From NCBI RefSeq assembly GCF_000247815.1, contig NC_021678.1, positions 2,248,358-2,312,357 on the forward strand: a stretch of DNA of 64,000 nt, in the 5' to 3' direction. The translations under genes and the position numbers were made by a program. Below the pieces are notes generated by a model. The model was not told the origin of the DNA. It did not search any database and was given only the letters and a program-made list of their open reading frames with translations. Numbering within the stretch: the first letter of the stretch is position 1; each line of letters begins with the position of its first letter. The DNA is from Ficedula albicollis. Its lineage: Eukaryota > Chordata > Aves > Passeriformes > Muscicapidae. This document shows, one piece after another, positions 1 through 12,632 of the stretch.

Positions 1-3000
1 GAATGCTGATTATCACCCTGAGTATCAGTTATTTTGCTAATCCAGATCCCTGGGTCCAAAAATCCTTTTCCTGACCCCACAAAACCCTCGTATGAGGCTG
101 GGGCTGTTTGAGGCAGGCTCTTGTGTTATGGAGGTTTTGTGACACATCCCACTTGCTGGCCTGGTTTCCTGAGGAAAACAGGGAATACATGGTCACAACA
201 TCCATCTCTCCTTCCTTTCACTAATCAGTTCTGAACCCATCAGTCCATTTTGGCTCCATCCAAAGAAAAACAAAAAAAAAACCAGAAGAGATTCGCAGTG
301 ATACCCACTGGCACCATAAGTGTCATCCTCCCTGCTGAAAGAAGGAAGGGGGAACATTTTACTGATTCAGAGGAACTCCTGCCAGGATAAATCACACAGC
401 AACTCCACACAGAGCCCAAGCACCAGCAAAAAGCAGGGGTGTGAGTCTTGCAGATCATGGGATGGCTCATTTTCATCACATCAGGAATTTCAGTGGGGTG
501 GAACAGAAGAAGCTGTTACTGATGCAATCAGAACTCACCCTCAGACACACGATGCTGCAGGAACACATTTATTCTGTCCTTCCCATGCTCCAATGGCATT
601 CCCAGCTCACAGAAACAGGAATATTGAAGGATGAGGGATTATTTCCTCCTCTTTCCAAGACCTTCATCTTTCTTTGCCACCAAGCATTGCCTGGAACCCA
701 TCCAGAACTTTCCAGGAGCACAGAGTCTTGAGTGTGCATGCCTTGCAGCTTTTCCATCCTTCTTGATGTTATAAAACTGTCTTGTAAAAGCAAAATTAAA
801 GGCTTGAGTGCTGGCCACAAAGCCCTTCCCATGGCCATGTTTTCTGTTGTGTGCAACTCCAAGACAGAAGGAGGGGGGCATGAGGGGGAGGGAGAAAGCT
901 TTATGCATTAAACTTCTTTATAAATCTATTGAAGGCATTTCATCACTTCCCGACATTCCTCTATAAAACCCACTCAGCTACGTTTACAAATTATAAAATT
1001 AGCTTTATGTGCAGGGTCCAGGCTAATGGCACAGCTAAATCTAGGGAGCAGGAAGATTAGATGCCTCTCCCTTGCCCCGTGGTGGGATTTATTTTGCAGC
1101 ATCCCTTCGTGGAGCAGAAGAATTTCCCTCCCAAGCCAAAGCTTTCAAAGGTCAGAAGAGGTTTGACCACTGAGTGGGAAGTTTTGGAGGAGCCACGTCT
1201 GGGGGGAGCACAGAGCTGGGTGGCTCAGGGCAACCTTTGTGCTCCACGAAGACAAAACGTTCCTGGAAAAGGAGGGAATGCAGAACTGCAATCCCAGGCT
1301 ATCCCAAGGTAGTTCAAGCATATGGGATGGATGGAGAAGGGTGCAATACTGAGAATATTCAGGGAAAAGGGGCAGTTCTCATTAATCTCAATGTTTCAAA
1401 CTGGCTGCTGGGTTACGTGTACTTGGTGCCCTGCCACACTGTTCAGGGAAACCTTGGGCAGCACCAGCCTATTTCCCAGTGGCCTCCCAGTCCTTGGCTA
1501 TAGCCCAAGGCACTACCCAGCACAGGTCTCTGCAGAGTGCTGACAAACCCATTACAGAGACAGGAGAGGCATCAGCGTGAACTCAGCACAGCACAAGCGC
1601 CAGCAAGGTAGGGGTGAGACACTTCAGCCTCTCCTGCCCAGCTCACATTCCCTCCCCAGCCCCCCTCCAAACTCCCCAGCCCACAGAAAGAAGCTTGATG
1701 CTGCTCACCTGGTCCACAGGGTGCTGGCAGCTTCCCCTGGGCAGCCCAGGCCTGCCAGGAGGGATCCTGTGGCAGAGCAAAGTCACCTCCTGATGCTTTT
1801 GGCCACTTGCTAATCCTCACAGTGCCAGGGATCAACATCACAGGGCAGGAGGGAACACATTTCACCAGCTCCCTCCAGCTGGAGGAAGAAACTAAAACTA
1901 ATCTGTCTCAAGCACAGGGGGCATGAAGCATCTTCAAGCTTTACTTCCTTGCTCCCTTTTAAAAAAATAATTCCCTTTTGTAGAGTATTAATCACCTCAA
2001 GTCAGCCTCAGGAAGAGTTATCCATGGAGCTAGGCAGGGACTGCAAGGACACTGTGTTAGAGCAAGATTATTTACTTCTATAACCTTTACAGAAACAGGA
2101 GATAAGTACATTAGAACAACTTGCTCACACTCAGCAGCAGCAGTGATGCCTGGTTCATTCCTGCACGCTCCCATTTGAGATGCTGCCCTGGATGCCACAG
2201 GGAGAGCCTCACAAAACTGCACTGAACCCTGCTGGGATGGCTTAGGAAGTGGGTTTTGCCTTCGAAGGGCTCAGGACCAAAGGCCACCACATGATGGATG
2301 CTCATTCCTTGAGCCAGCAAGTGAACATCTCTGCACTGCTTTCTTCCTCTTCCTCTGCCCTCTGACAAAGAGCTGAAGTCCTGCAAGTGGTATCTGTTTC
2401 CCTGGCCATGCCCAGAAGCCAAGCACCCAGGGCAGCTATTAAATTTTGGGGAGGCATTGCAATTTTCCAGCCAATACACCTTCCCGCTTTTCCAGTCTGG
2501 GATTGCTGTAAAAAAAAAAAAAATAAAATAAAATAAAAAAAAATCAAAGGTGCATGAGAAAAACAATAGTTACCTCCAGTCTCTGCTAGGATGAGCCAAA
2601 CCTCAAAGGGAAAATGTTCTTCATCCCTCATTTCCATTTGCCCCTGAACTTGTGTCTTGCGCCTCTGGAGCCATCTCCCATTTCCACAGAGCTTTGTGGG
2701 TGACATCCTGATCTACAGACACAGAAAGGAGTCTTTGTTTACAAGATAAGAGCCACAAAATGCAAATAAAAAGCCCCAAATAGCTCAACATCAAACAGGG
2801 TCCATTATCTACCCTTTCAAAGGCATCCAGGCTGCAAAACACCACAAGCAATGGCTTTGTTTGAAGCATTAAATACGATACTGAAAACATCTCCCGTGCG
2901 AAAACAACATGCATATGAGTTTGTTTATGCTAGAACTTTAATCTCTAAAATAACAGGTCTCCAGAGCTTGTTTTGGGCTGAAAAATTAATACCAAGTAAT

Positions 3001-4080
3001 GATTCAAGGTGCATTGGGCTGGCACGGTGAGGTTTTGGCAGCGTGGGGCTACAGGAGTGGCTTCTGTGAAGCTGCCAGAAGCTTCTCTTGGGTCCAGCCA
3101 GGACAGAAGTTCTCTGTCTGGAATATTTCATGGAGGATGGTCTCACGTGGGAGGGACCCCACCTGGAGCAGGGGAAGGATGAGGAGGAAGAAGTGGTAGA
3201 GACAATAAATGTGGGATAAACTGACCACAACTCCATTCCTCATCCCCTGCACTGCTGGGCAGCAGTGAGGAGAAAATTCGGGAGTGAAAATAAGCTTGAC
3301 TAGAAGGGATGGGTGGGGGGAAGGTGCTTTTAATATTTGAGGGGTTTTTTCTCATTACATTACTCCAATTTGATTTGCAATAAATGAAATCCACTTCCCC
3401 AGGTTGAAACCTTTTTGCCCATGATAGTAATTCCTGAGTGGTCCTTCCCTGTCCTGATCTCGAGCCTTCCATTAAATTTTCTCTGCCCTGTCCAGCAGAG
3501 GAAGGGGAGTGAAGGAGCAGCTTTTTTGGGCACATGGCTTCCAGCCAGGGTCATCCCACCACACAAGGCCTGAAGAGGCTGGGAATGATTCCCTAAAGCA
3601 GCAGGGAACTGTTGCAGAGAATGCAGCCCTGATTTAATTAAAGCCTTAAACATACTCCAAAGCCACACAATCCATCCACCCATCAATATGATGAAAAGAC
3701 TGCAAGTTCCCTTAAGCTCACCCAGCCACCTCATGAATCTCCTGGTTGGGAAAGCGAGGAAAAATGAACTCTCACTTCATTCTTCCATTTCCACACAAGC
3801 CTGAGCAGTTTTGCTGCTCCTGGGATGTGCCAAGGGCAGCTATTGCTGTGCAGTGAGCAGGGAGGGGGCTCCAACAGGAGCACAGCAAAATCCAGGTTGC
3901 TGGGACCCCATCCTGCAGCTCATGTGTCACTGCCCCTCCAGGTGCTCCTCCTCCAGCAGCACCCAGTTTTGCAGTGCCCCTTGGATGCCCAAAAGGATCC
4001 AAGACACCTCCAGGCTCTGCAGCACTACAGGAGTTATTCCAGGCATAGGAGAGCCTGGGGACTGCTCAGGTGTCTCCTTT
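1..4080. other. Intergenic DNA, nothing recognised
   Basis: No open frame here has splice-site-bounded, protein-like content, and I recognise no repeat family. A/T homopolymers occur around 2510-2545. The translated frames are short and low in information, as expected for unconstrained DNA. Confidence 0.6.
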
Positions 4081-4496
4081 CTTCCTTCCTTCCTTCCTTC
4101 CTTCCTTCCTTCCTTCCTTCCTTCCTTCCTTCCTTCCTTCCTTCCTTCCTTCCTTCCTTCCTTCCTTCCTTCCTTCCTTCCTTCCTTCCTTCCTTCCTTC
4201 CTTCCTTCCTTCCTTCCTTCCTTCCTTCCTTCCTTCCTTCCTTCCTTCCTTCCTTCCTTCCTTCCTTCCTTCCTTCCTTCCTTCCTTCCTTCCTTCCTTC
4301 CTTCCTTCCTTCCTTCCTTCCTTCCTTCCTTCCTTCCTTCCTTCCTTCCTTCCTTCCTTCCTTCCTTCCTTCCTTCCTTCCTTCCTTCCTTCCTTCCTTC
4401 CTTCCTTCCTTCCTTCCTTCCTTCCTTCCTTCCTTCCTTCCTTCCTTCCTTCCTTCCTTCCTTCCTTCCTTCCTTCCTTCCTTCCTTCCTTCCTTC
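4081..4496. repeat. (CTTC)n tetranucleotide microsatellite, 104 perfect units
   Basis: A 416-bp run of CTTC (GAAG on the other strand) without a single interruption. It is preceded by a short CTTT-like edge and ends at CAAAG. It makes all frames open (Phe-Leu-Pro-Ser repeats on +, Lys-Glu-Gly-Arg on -), which explains the long open frames here. The tract is a polypurine/polypyrimidine strand pair, a class that can form triplex DNA. Confidence 0.98.
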
Positions 4497-6002
4497 AAAG
4501 ATCCCTTTCCTTGCTGTTTCTCCTGGATTGCACTGGTTTATTCTCCACTTTCAGAGCAGTGAGAACCCAAGTCACAGGATGCACATCCCGCATCCCTGAG
4601 GATGGACACGGCTCCAGCAGCTGTGCAGGAACCTGAGAGCAGAGGGATGGATTCTCCATCCAGAGAGACACAGGAGGATTCTCCCAGCTGGACCTCACCC
4701 ATGGCTCTGCAGGTACATCCCTGGCTCAGGGGAGAGAGCCTGACTCACCTGGAAGGGAGAAGCCAAACGAATTTAGGTCCATGCTCATGGTTACACAAGC
4801 AAGGAACATTTTTTCACTGCAGACCAAATGAAAAAAGCAAATATTTGCCAGAATGAAAGTGCCAAATGCTTGGCAGCTCTCCCTCTGCTTTGTTTCTTTT
4901 GTTCATGGGGGCTTCAACCAGTTAATAACCATGTTGTTAAATCCATGGATTTACTCCCTTTTGGTCAGGTAGGTGGGATCATCCTGAGCCAGCTCATGAC
5001 AAACACACTTATTTCTTCCTAAACAAAACTTAAAGCAAGGAAAAAAACTGGGGCTGGGGGGGAAGATTCAATGGGGAAGCTCCAAAGACCATCTTTTTAA
5101 AGTTAACATTAGTTTCATTTTGGCTCCAAACATCGCTTCAAAAAACAGAAGCAAAAGCATCTAATTCCAAAAATGCACAAAAAAGTGGTTTGATTTTTTC
5201 CAAATTGCTACTTTCCGTTGTCATCTTTTCGTTGAGTTCAACACAAATCATTTCAGCTGACCTGAAATGCTATTTCGCAACAAATTAACGCCTTAAGAGA
5301 AAAAGAAAAGAGAAGGAAAGGAAAGGAAAAAATTCTTTAGCCTATGTGTGTGTGCTACACCACTAATTTTTAGTTGGTGGCTTTCTGCTAACAGATAATC
5401 ACGCTGAAAAAATGGCTGAATAAATTATTCTTCTCAAAGGTGCATCAAAAGGCCTGACAGAAAGCACAAAAAAATTAGATGGTGTGCCCAAAAAAAAAAA
5501 AAAAAATAAAAGGAAAATATAAAGTGTGGCTAGATGGGAACCACTGAAGTATTTATAGAAACTGAGCAGCGTTGGTCCCCTGGGTAACCCAGCTCCAAGG
5601 CCTGGGGGACGGCTGCTCCGCTCCCTCATTAAATAATTCTGACTCATGAACACATCAGAAAACTTGCCTGGTGCCCTCTGACAGTTTACCTCCAGAAAGG
5701 CAAAGTTTGTCCAAGAAATCCTTTTGTGCAAATCATTCAGGCAGCATTAGTCATGTTTGTCCCTTCCTCGCCCAGACAGCTCCGGGAATTTGTGTTATTT
5801 TCGTTGCCTTCCCCTGCACCCTCATCCATCCTGACCAAGTGAACTTGCAACTTTATCTCATCTTCCTGCAGCGCTGGATCAAGACAGAGCTGCTGCTTCT
5901 GGCCAAGAGGAATGGCCTTAAATGCAATTTTCATCCTTTATTTTATTTTATAGACAACACAAATGTCCCTGATTACCCTAGTCCTGGCTAGTTTTTGGCC
6001 TT
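4497..6002. other. Intergenic DNA, nothing recognised
   Basis: AT-rich single-copy-looking sequence with a short A run near 5490. No gene, RNA or repeat family was recognised. Confidence 0.5.
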
Positions 6003-6650
6003 CAGAAGGGTCTGACCAATAAGGAGTAACAGGCATAAGGACATGACTGGAAGGTCAAACATCACTGATATTATATGTGTATATATTTACATTGCATGTA
6101 TGTATAGTTATATTGTATGTGTATATATATAGTTGTATTGTATGTATATATAGTTATATTGCATGTATATATATTTACATTGTATGTGTGTATAGCTATA
6201 TGGTATGTATATACAGTTATATTGCATGTATATACAGTTATGTTGTATGTATATATAGTTACATTGCATGTGTATATTGTTATATTGTATGTGTATATAT
6301 AGTTATATTGCATGTATATATATTTGCAGAAGGGTCTGACCAACAGGGAATAACAGGCATAAGGACATGACTGGAAGGTCAAACATCACTGATATTATAT
6401 GTGTATATATTTACATTGCATGTATGTATAGTTATATTGTATGTGTATATATATAGTTGTATTGTATGTATATATAGTTATATTGCATGTATATATATTT
6501 ACATTGTATGTGTGTATAGCTATATGGTATGTATATACAGTTATATTGCATGTATATACAGTTGTATGTATATACAGTTACATTGTATGTATATATAGTT
6601 ATATTGTATGTATATATAGTTATATTGCATGTATATATAGTTATATTGTA
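6003..6650. repeat. 324-bp higher-order tandem duplication at the edge of the AT minisatellite
   Basis: The unique-looking lead-in that starts CAGAAGGGTCTGACC at 6003 recurs at 6327 together with the following minisatellite units, giving a period of 324 bp. The two lead-ins differ at a few bases (CAATAAGGAGTAAC versus CAACAGGGAATAAC). The second copy grades into the longer array. Confidence 0.85.
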
Positions 6651-7080
6651 TGTGTATATATTGTTATACTGTATGCATATATTGATATATTGTATGCATA
6701 TATATAATTATATTGTATGCATATATAGTTATATTGTATGTGTACATGTATAGTTATATTGCATGTATATACAGTTATATTGTATGTATATATAGTTACA
6801 TTGCATGTGTATATTGTTATATTGTATGTGTATATATAGTTATATTGCATGTATATATATTTACATTGTATGTGTGTATAGCTATATTGTATGTATATAC
6901 AGTTACATTGTATGTATATATAGTTATATTGTATGTATATATAGTTATATTGCATGTATATATAGTTATACTGTATGCATATATTGATATATTGTATGCA
7001 TATATATAATTATATTGTATGCATATATAGTTATATTGTATGTATATATAGTTATATTGTGTATATATATATATATTTCT
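6071..7080. repeat. AT-rich minisatellite, roughly 21-bp units
   Basis: About 1 kb of imperfect units close to TATATAGTTATATTGTATG, with variants (GCATG, ACATT, TGTATATTG) that produce a patchwork of sub-repeats, ending in a TATATATATA stretch near 7060. Both strands stay open (Tyr/Ile/Val-rich frames), so the frames here are not genes. The alternating purine/pyrimidine AT content should melt and extrude hairpins easily. Confidence 0.95.
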
Positions 7081-7811
7081 ACTGTATGTATGCATATTTA
7101 TGCACATACACCCCCATTGATTTTATTTATTTAGCTCTATTTCCCTTTCCCTCCTGATTTTTTTTTAGCCAGAATAACTGCTGACACCTCTCATGCCCAC
7201 ATGCAAAAAGATGATCAAAGTGCTCCTAAGAGCAATCCTGAAGTCACTCCACCTTGCACATTTCTGGGCCCACGAGCACACACCTTCCAGGGTTGCATCC
7301 TAGGGTGACAAACCAGTTTTTCAGGAATTTTTCCAGGCAAGAGAGAAATGCCCTGAACATCTGATATTTCCCTGTCTCCCTTCAAATCCCAGCGTATTTC
7401 TGGCAGATCTGGACATTTGTATCTGACTGCTTAGCAGGGAAAAGCTCTTTCTGAGCCATCTCCGCCTTATAGTTTTTTTCTGACATAAATATGAATTGAG
7501 GTTATGGCCCAGCACCATCTTCCCAGGAAAAAGTGGAGATTACATCAATGTGACCCATTAAAGCAATCTTAAATACCCACTGATGGTTCATTATTGCAAG
7601 TTACTTTCCTTCCTGATGTAGAATTTATTCAATATATTGGAGGGGGAAAAAAGGTCTCCAGGAAGGCATTGCCTGTGCAGGGCATTAATAAAAAAGGACA
7701 GCACAAGGCTTGACAAGTTGGAAGAGGAGTTTCCATCTACACAACCCCACTGGATGAATCAAAATCATCCTCCTGTAGGGCATGGGGGGCAAAAGGAAAA
7801 CTTTAATTAGG
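7081..7811. other. Intergenic DNA, nothing recognised
   Basis: Between the minisatellite and the first CR1 fragment. No gene or repeat family was seen. Confidence 0.5.
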
Positions 7812-8110
7812 TTGTAGCCGGGTGAGGTTCAGGCTCTTCTCCCAGGAAAAAAGGGAAAGGTGGAGGAAATGGCTTCAAGGTGCACCAGGGGATGTTTAAG
7901 TTGGATATTAGGAAAAATTCTTCACTGAAAGGGTGGTCAGACACTGGAACAGGCTGAGGGAAGTGTTGGAATCACCATCCTTGGAAGTGTTTAAAAGATG
8001 TGGTGCCTGGGGGCACAGCTCAATAGTGGCCTTGGCAGTGATGGGTTAATGGTTGGGCTCTGTGATCTCTTAGAAGTCTTTTCCAAACCAAAGGGTTCTG
8101 TCATTCTAAG
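7812..8110 (+). mobile_element. CR1 LINE 3' end, sense
   Basis: The sequence follows the typical CR1 3' end: CAGGCTCTTCTCCCAGG, then 'TTAAGTTGGATATTAGGAAA', a run about single-event-free 'CACTGGAACAGGCTG', and the terminal 'TCTTTTCCAAACCAAAGG' plus TTCTGTCATTCT. It is 5'-truncated, as usual for CR1. No intact reverse transcriptase frame remains. Confidence 0.92.
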
Positions 8111-8447
8111 AAAGAGCTCAATGGGCTGCCAGTTGGGCTTAGGTGCAGAAAAGGGGGTGAGGGGCTCCCCAGATCATCACCACTAGCCCCCTTCCCATCC
8201 CCTGTGCAGAAAGTGCTGATGGGGGGCAGCTGTGAAGCTCTTCCACCCAGGGACTGCACAAAATCCCCTCTTCTTCTGTTTTACTCTTTGTCTCTGCAAC
8301 CTGGACCTGAATTTATAAACGTCTTGCTGTGAGTCAAGTCTAGAGGACCGGTTGTTTTCTTTGCACCTATATAATTCAATTCTTAAAAAATATTTTTGAA
8401 GAAGGAGGAGTTTGAGCTGTGGGAGAAAAAAGCCTCTCAAACCCAAG

Positions 8448-8735
8448 GCTGAGAGAATCACAAAACCATTTAAGTTGGAAAAGGCCTCCAAGATCATCTC
8501 CTCCAACCTCTGATCAATCACCACTTTACAGAGCACTGAGTGCCACATGCAGTTGTATCTTGAACAATTCCAGGGGTGGCAACTCCATCACCTCCCTGGG
8601 CAGCCTTTCCCAATGCCTGACAACCCTTTCTGTGAGGAAATTCTTCCTGATGTCCAACCTGATCCTGCCCTGGTGCAGCCTGAGGCTGTTTCCTCTTGTC
8701 CTGTCCAGAGAAAAAAAAGCATTTTCTGGCTTTTC
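8448..8735 (-). mobile_element. CR1 LINE 3' end, antisense
   Basis: The reverse complement reads as a CR1 tail. On the + strand it begins GAGAATCACAAAACCATT and runs through 'AGGCCTCCAAGATCATCTCC', 'GGAAATTCTTCCTGATGTCC' and 'CTGAGGCTGTTTCCTCTTGT'. It lies head to head with the CR1 fragment some 340 bp upstream but looks like a different subfamily. Similarity may extend weakly to about 8830. Confidence 0.92.
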
Positions 8736-10474
8736 CCCCTTGCAGGCACTCAAACCTGCCCCAAAGTGCCAGGAGGCTCCTGTGGGTGCCTCTCTCTTAA
8801 ATCCTGGAGAGGAGGCTGAAGCTGCAAGGAGACATGTGGCACATCTTTCATTCGTAAAACATGAAATATTAACACCAGAGAATAACACAGAAGTCTCTTT
8901 AAAGAGATGGATTCGGGTCCTTTGCCACGTGGAAAAGGTTCTGAGCATCGGGCAGAGGTTTTTTGTGCCAGGGAGTGAGGACTGCCTGTTTTTCTCCTCA
9001 CACCCTGGGCTCCTGCTTGCAGTGCCTGCCCCCAGCTCCAGCTCCCAGAATATCTGGGGATGGAGGTGCCTTGGGACCACCAAAGCAGGTGGTCCTCACA
9101 TCCCAAAAAAAGCCACCCCCTGCTGTCACACTGCTTATCCCCACCGTGAAATTGGGGACACCTGCCCAGGGGAAAGAGGGTAGGGAGGAAACACCAAATT
9201 GAAGCCTACCTTCTTATCCCCAAAAAAAGTTTCCGGTTGCATCCGCTTCCTTATTTGCTCCAACTCTCCTCCAATTTTCTCTCTTCTTTGTTCACCTAAT
9301 TAATGAGTCAATTCATTAATATTTTTGCAGCAGAACTCTCTTCCCATCTATAAAGCGGCCCTGCCAAATTTTTGCCTTAATTATAAACAATACCTTTTGT
9401 TTAAAGCTTTCTGCAGAGAAAACAGCAAAGACTTCTGTCTCTTCACAAGACAATTATTCAGAATGCTATCAGCAAATCTTCATCTCTGAGGAGGATTTCT
9501 CCCAACACAGTCCACCCACCTATAGATGCACTCAGGACTACAATCAATACATGTTAATTAAGCCGTAGCCCACTCCAATTAAAATTACAGGATCTGAAGG
9601 ACAGACATTTGTTTTTGTCAGTAAATTAATTTAAGCATTCATTAACTTTAATTTTAAAATTATATATCACTTTAATGATAAATAATTCCTCTCATTACAG
9701 GGGAAACATATGGAAGGGAGAGATAAGATGGGAGAGCCTTGGACCCAGGGAGGGATGTGTTCTCCAGCGCTTCCTTCTCCTTGGGCACATCAGCAACCCC
9801 ATTTATGTCAGCAGGCTGGGCTCTTTTGAAAATCTGGCTGGCAAGTGCAGTGCTGAAATAAGAACAGAGATTCTTTGAGTATCTCACCTCCTTTTCTGCT
9901 GGGAACATGAAAGCTCGGCTGTGAGATCTCGGAGTTTTAGAATAGCTGAAACTTTGCACAGGCTACCAAAATAAACACTTTTCGACAGAAGTCAAAACAT
10001 TATTGGCTTAACAAGTTTTTTTAATTTATGTAGGAAAGGGCAGGTTGTTTTACAGCTTAACCCTTCCTGCACATATCCCAGGCAGAGAGGGGTGATTTAT
10101 AATGTGATGTTTGTGCAGTGTCCTGCACTCTGAGTTAAACCTGCCCTGACTTGCTGTGGCAGCTAATTGAATATGGGGCAGGCCAGCAAAATTTGGGCTG
10201 CTCCACAGAAGGTTTTAAACCCTCCAGCACCTCCCTAGCTGAGGAGCTCACCTAGCAGTGCCCAGTACATCCTCACTGTGAATTTCCCTTTGCTCCACCA
10301 CAGCGCAAAACTCAGCAAAAATCCCAAAGTCTTCTCCTGCTGTAGAAGCAGGACTCAGGGGTGCCTGACATCCCCAAGTGCTCTGAGATCACAAGCTCCT
10401 CACCCCTTGCAGTGCTTCCCCAAGTGCATAAAGAGCAGTGCTGCACTCCCAGCCTCCTGCACACAGACCCTGCC
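8736..10474. other. Intergenic DNA with an AT-rich, TAATTA-bearing core
   Basis: No gene was recognised. From about 9230 to 9700 the sequence is AT-rich and non-repetitive, with several TAATTA or ATTAAT homeodomain-type core motifs. It may be a conserved non-coding element, but this cannot be shown from one sequence. Confidence 0.35.
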
Positions 10475-10877
10475 TGAGACCTGTCAAATGACAGACATCA
10501 AAATAGATCAGCTGAATAAATCATTCACCCCAGAGCGCCTCTGCTCCTCAAGTGTTGTGCTGGAACTGGTAAGGATTGATCAGCTTCACAGCTGATGGTG
10601 GCAAACAAACAGCAAAACAAAATTATTCAGGGGATAGACTGACCAAAAAAAAAAAAAAAGGAGTGAGAAAAGCCCTGAGACCTGTCAAATGACAGACATC
10701 AAAATAGATCAGCTGAATAAATCATTCACCCCAGAGCGCCTCTGCTCCTCAAGTGTTGTGCTGGAACTGGTAAGGATTGATCAGCTTCACAGCTGATGGC
10801 GGCAAACAAACAGCAAAACAAAATTATTCAGGGGATAGACTGACCAAAAAAAAAAAAAAAAGGAGTGAGAAAAGCCT
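10475..10877. repeat. Two-copy tandem duplication, 201-bp unit
   Basis: The unit starting CTGAGACCTGTCAAATG occurs at about 10475 and again at about 10676. The copies are almost identical: I see one substitution (GATGGTGGCAAA versus GATGGCGGCAAA) and a difference of about two bases in an A homopolymer near each 3' end. Confidence 0.95.
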
Positions 10878-11659
10878 CGGGTCTCAACCTCTTGGGAGAT
10901 TTAGACCTGCAGTGCAATTACAGACTCTTCTGACCATACTTCTTCCTTTGAAACAACTGATTATTCCTCTTCCCAGCCTGATTTTGCAGTTATCATCACA
11001 AGCCATTCCTGCTGGGTTTGTAGGACACTGCATCTGCTACAAACCCCAGGGAGAGAGTCCCTCTCTGAGCCCCCACTGCACAAGCAATGTCCATCCTGCC
11101 TTTAATCCAAGAGCCAGAATAGGAGAGTCAGTGGCCCAGCCAGGACTTCCAGAGACAACCCAGGACTCCTAAAGCCAGACAAGTAACAACTACTTGTCCC
11201 CACATTAAGCAGAGCGGAGCATCCCAGCCTTCTCACAGCCAAAATTCACTTTTTCCATCTCCTCTGCCTCCTGACATCTCCTGTCTCACACTGTGTCACC
11301 CTCTCCACCCCACAATGCCAAAATTAACTGTGTTTTCCCTTCTCAGGATCCACACCCTTCCCTACCCCACCATCCCTAGCAGGGTGGCTTTGCTGAAGGA
11401 AAGGATCCCTCCTGCAAGGAGAAGCCCTGCTGCCTCAATTTCAGTATAAAATCGAGCAGGGGATATAACCCAGTGCTTTGAGCAGGCTGAGAGTGGGACC
11501 TGCAGATTGGAAAACTTCTTTAGGAGGAGCACACAGGACCTGTGCAATGCAGAAGGTTCCATCAAAAGGGGCAGTGAAAGAGAAACTATGCAAAATATTA
11601 CTTTATTAGTAATCTGTTTACTTAACTACTGCAGAGATTCAAAAAAAAAAAAAAAAAGA

Positions 11660-11763
11660 AGCTTTCTCCCCATTTATCCATTAGCTCCTCTTCCATCCAG
11701 CTGCGCTGCTGAGCTTTCTCCCCATTTATCCATTAGCTCCTCTTCCATCCAGCTGCGCTGCTG
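11660..11763. repeat. Two-copy tandem duplication, 52-bp unit
   Basis: The unit AGCTTTCTCCCCATTTATCC... ending GCTGCGCTGCTG occurs at 11660 and 11712, identical by eye, directly after an A homopolymer. Confidence 0.95.
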
Positions 11764-12362
11764 AATTCCCATATTTATGACATCAGTGCATGTTGCTATA
11801 GAGATAATTAATTAATGCAACATAATCAAGTCAGCAATTTTACTACTTTACAGCTTAACACAGGACTGGAAATAGAGTGGGGAGAGCACCAAAGCTTAGT
11901 TCTGAAAAGCAGGGGTTTTAATGGTCCTTTAAGCACTGAGAGCTGGGTCTGAAAGTCATTTCCACAGCACATGAAATGTGCCACATTTGGCATAATCACT
12001 GTCATTAGAAGCCCAGAGAAAAATTAGAAAAACTGCAATAAAGAGGAATGAAAGTTCTGATGAAAATAATAATTGAGCCAAAGGCTGTGTTTTGGGGACA
12101 AGAGTGACATCATAAAGCCATGTTTGCCTTCCATAACCATGAAGTTTTTCAGGCAATTTCCATGTCAAGTTTCACTGCCAAGCCATAACTGAAGCCACCT
12201 ACACTTCTCAGAGAACTGCCCAGTGAAGAAACAACCAAGCAAATTATTATCAAAAAAATTTTAAAATAGAATTTAGTAGGAAAATCAGCAAACCAGAATA
12301 GTGCTGCCCAGCTTTAGAAGCTGTCTCCACAATACACAAAGCAGAGATGCTTTTCACAAATG

Positions 12363-12632
12363 TATGGAGTGATAGAACAAGGAGAAAGGTGAAGGAGGGA
12401 AAGTTTAGGTGGGATATTGGGAAAAAATCCTTCCCTCTGAGGGTGGGGAGGCCCTGGCACAGGGTGCCCAGAGAAGCTGCGGCTGCCCCTGGATCCCTGG
12501 AAGTGTCAAATGCCAGGCTGGACGGAGCTTGGAACAACCTGGGGTGGTGGAAGATGTCCCTGCCCATGGGAGGGGGGTGGGTCTGGCTGAACTTTAATGT
12601 CCTTTCCAACCCAAACCGCTCCATGTTCCCAC
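12363..12632 (+). mobile_element. CR1 LINE 3' end, sense
   Basis: Diagnostic blocks in order: 'GGTGGGATATTGGG', 'CCCTGGCACAGGGTGCCCAG', 'GCTGCCCCTGGATCCCTGG', 'CTTGGAACAACCTGGG' and 'CTTTCCAACCCAAACCG'. This is the same CR1 subfamily as the copies at 29.0 and 44.2 kb. Confidence 0.93.

Noticed and set aside
3811..4636. Long open frames encoding FLPS or KEGR repeats across the CTTC array
   Set aside because: A tetranucleotide repeat with no stop codon keeps all three frames open; flanking sequence has no coding character.
4081..7080. CRISPR-like array
   Set aside because: The repeats are simple or minisatellite sequence without unique spacers, in a vertebrate genome.
6071..7157. Tyr/Ile/Val-rich frames on both strands of the AT minisatellite
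   Set aside because: Repeat-driven open frames in several phases and on both strands.
8419..9183. 254-codon plus-strand frame and 185-codon minus-strand frame
   Set aside because: They cover a CR1 tail and adjacent DNA; CR1 3' UTR sequence is non-coding and the remainder shows no similarity.
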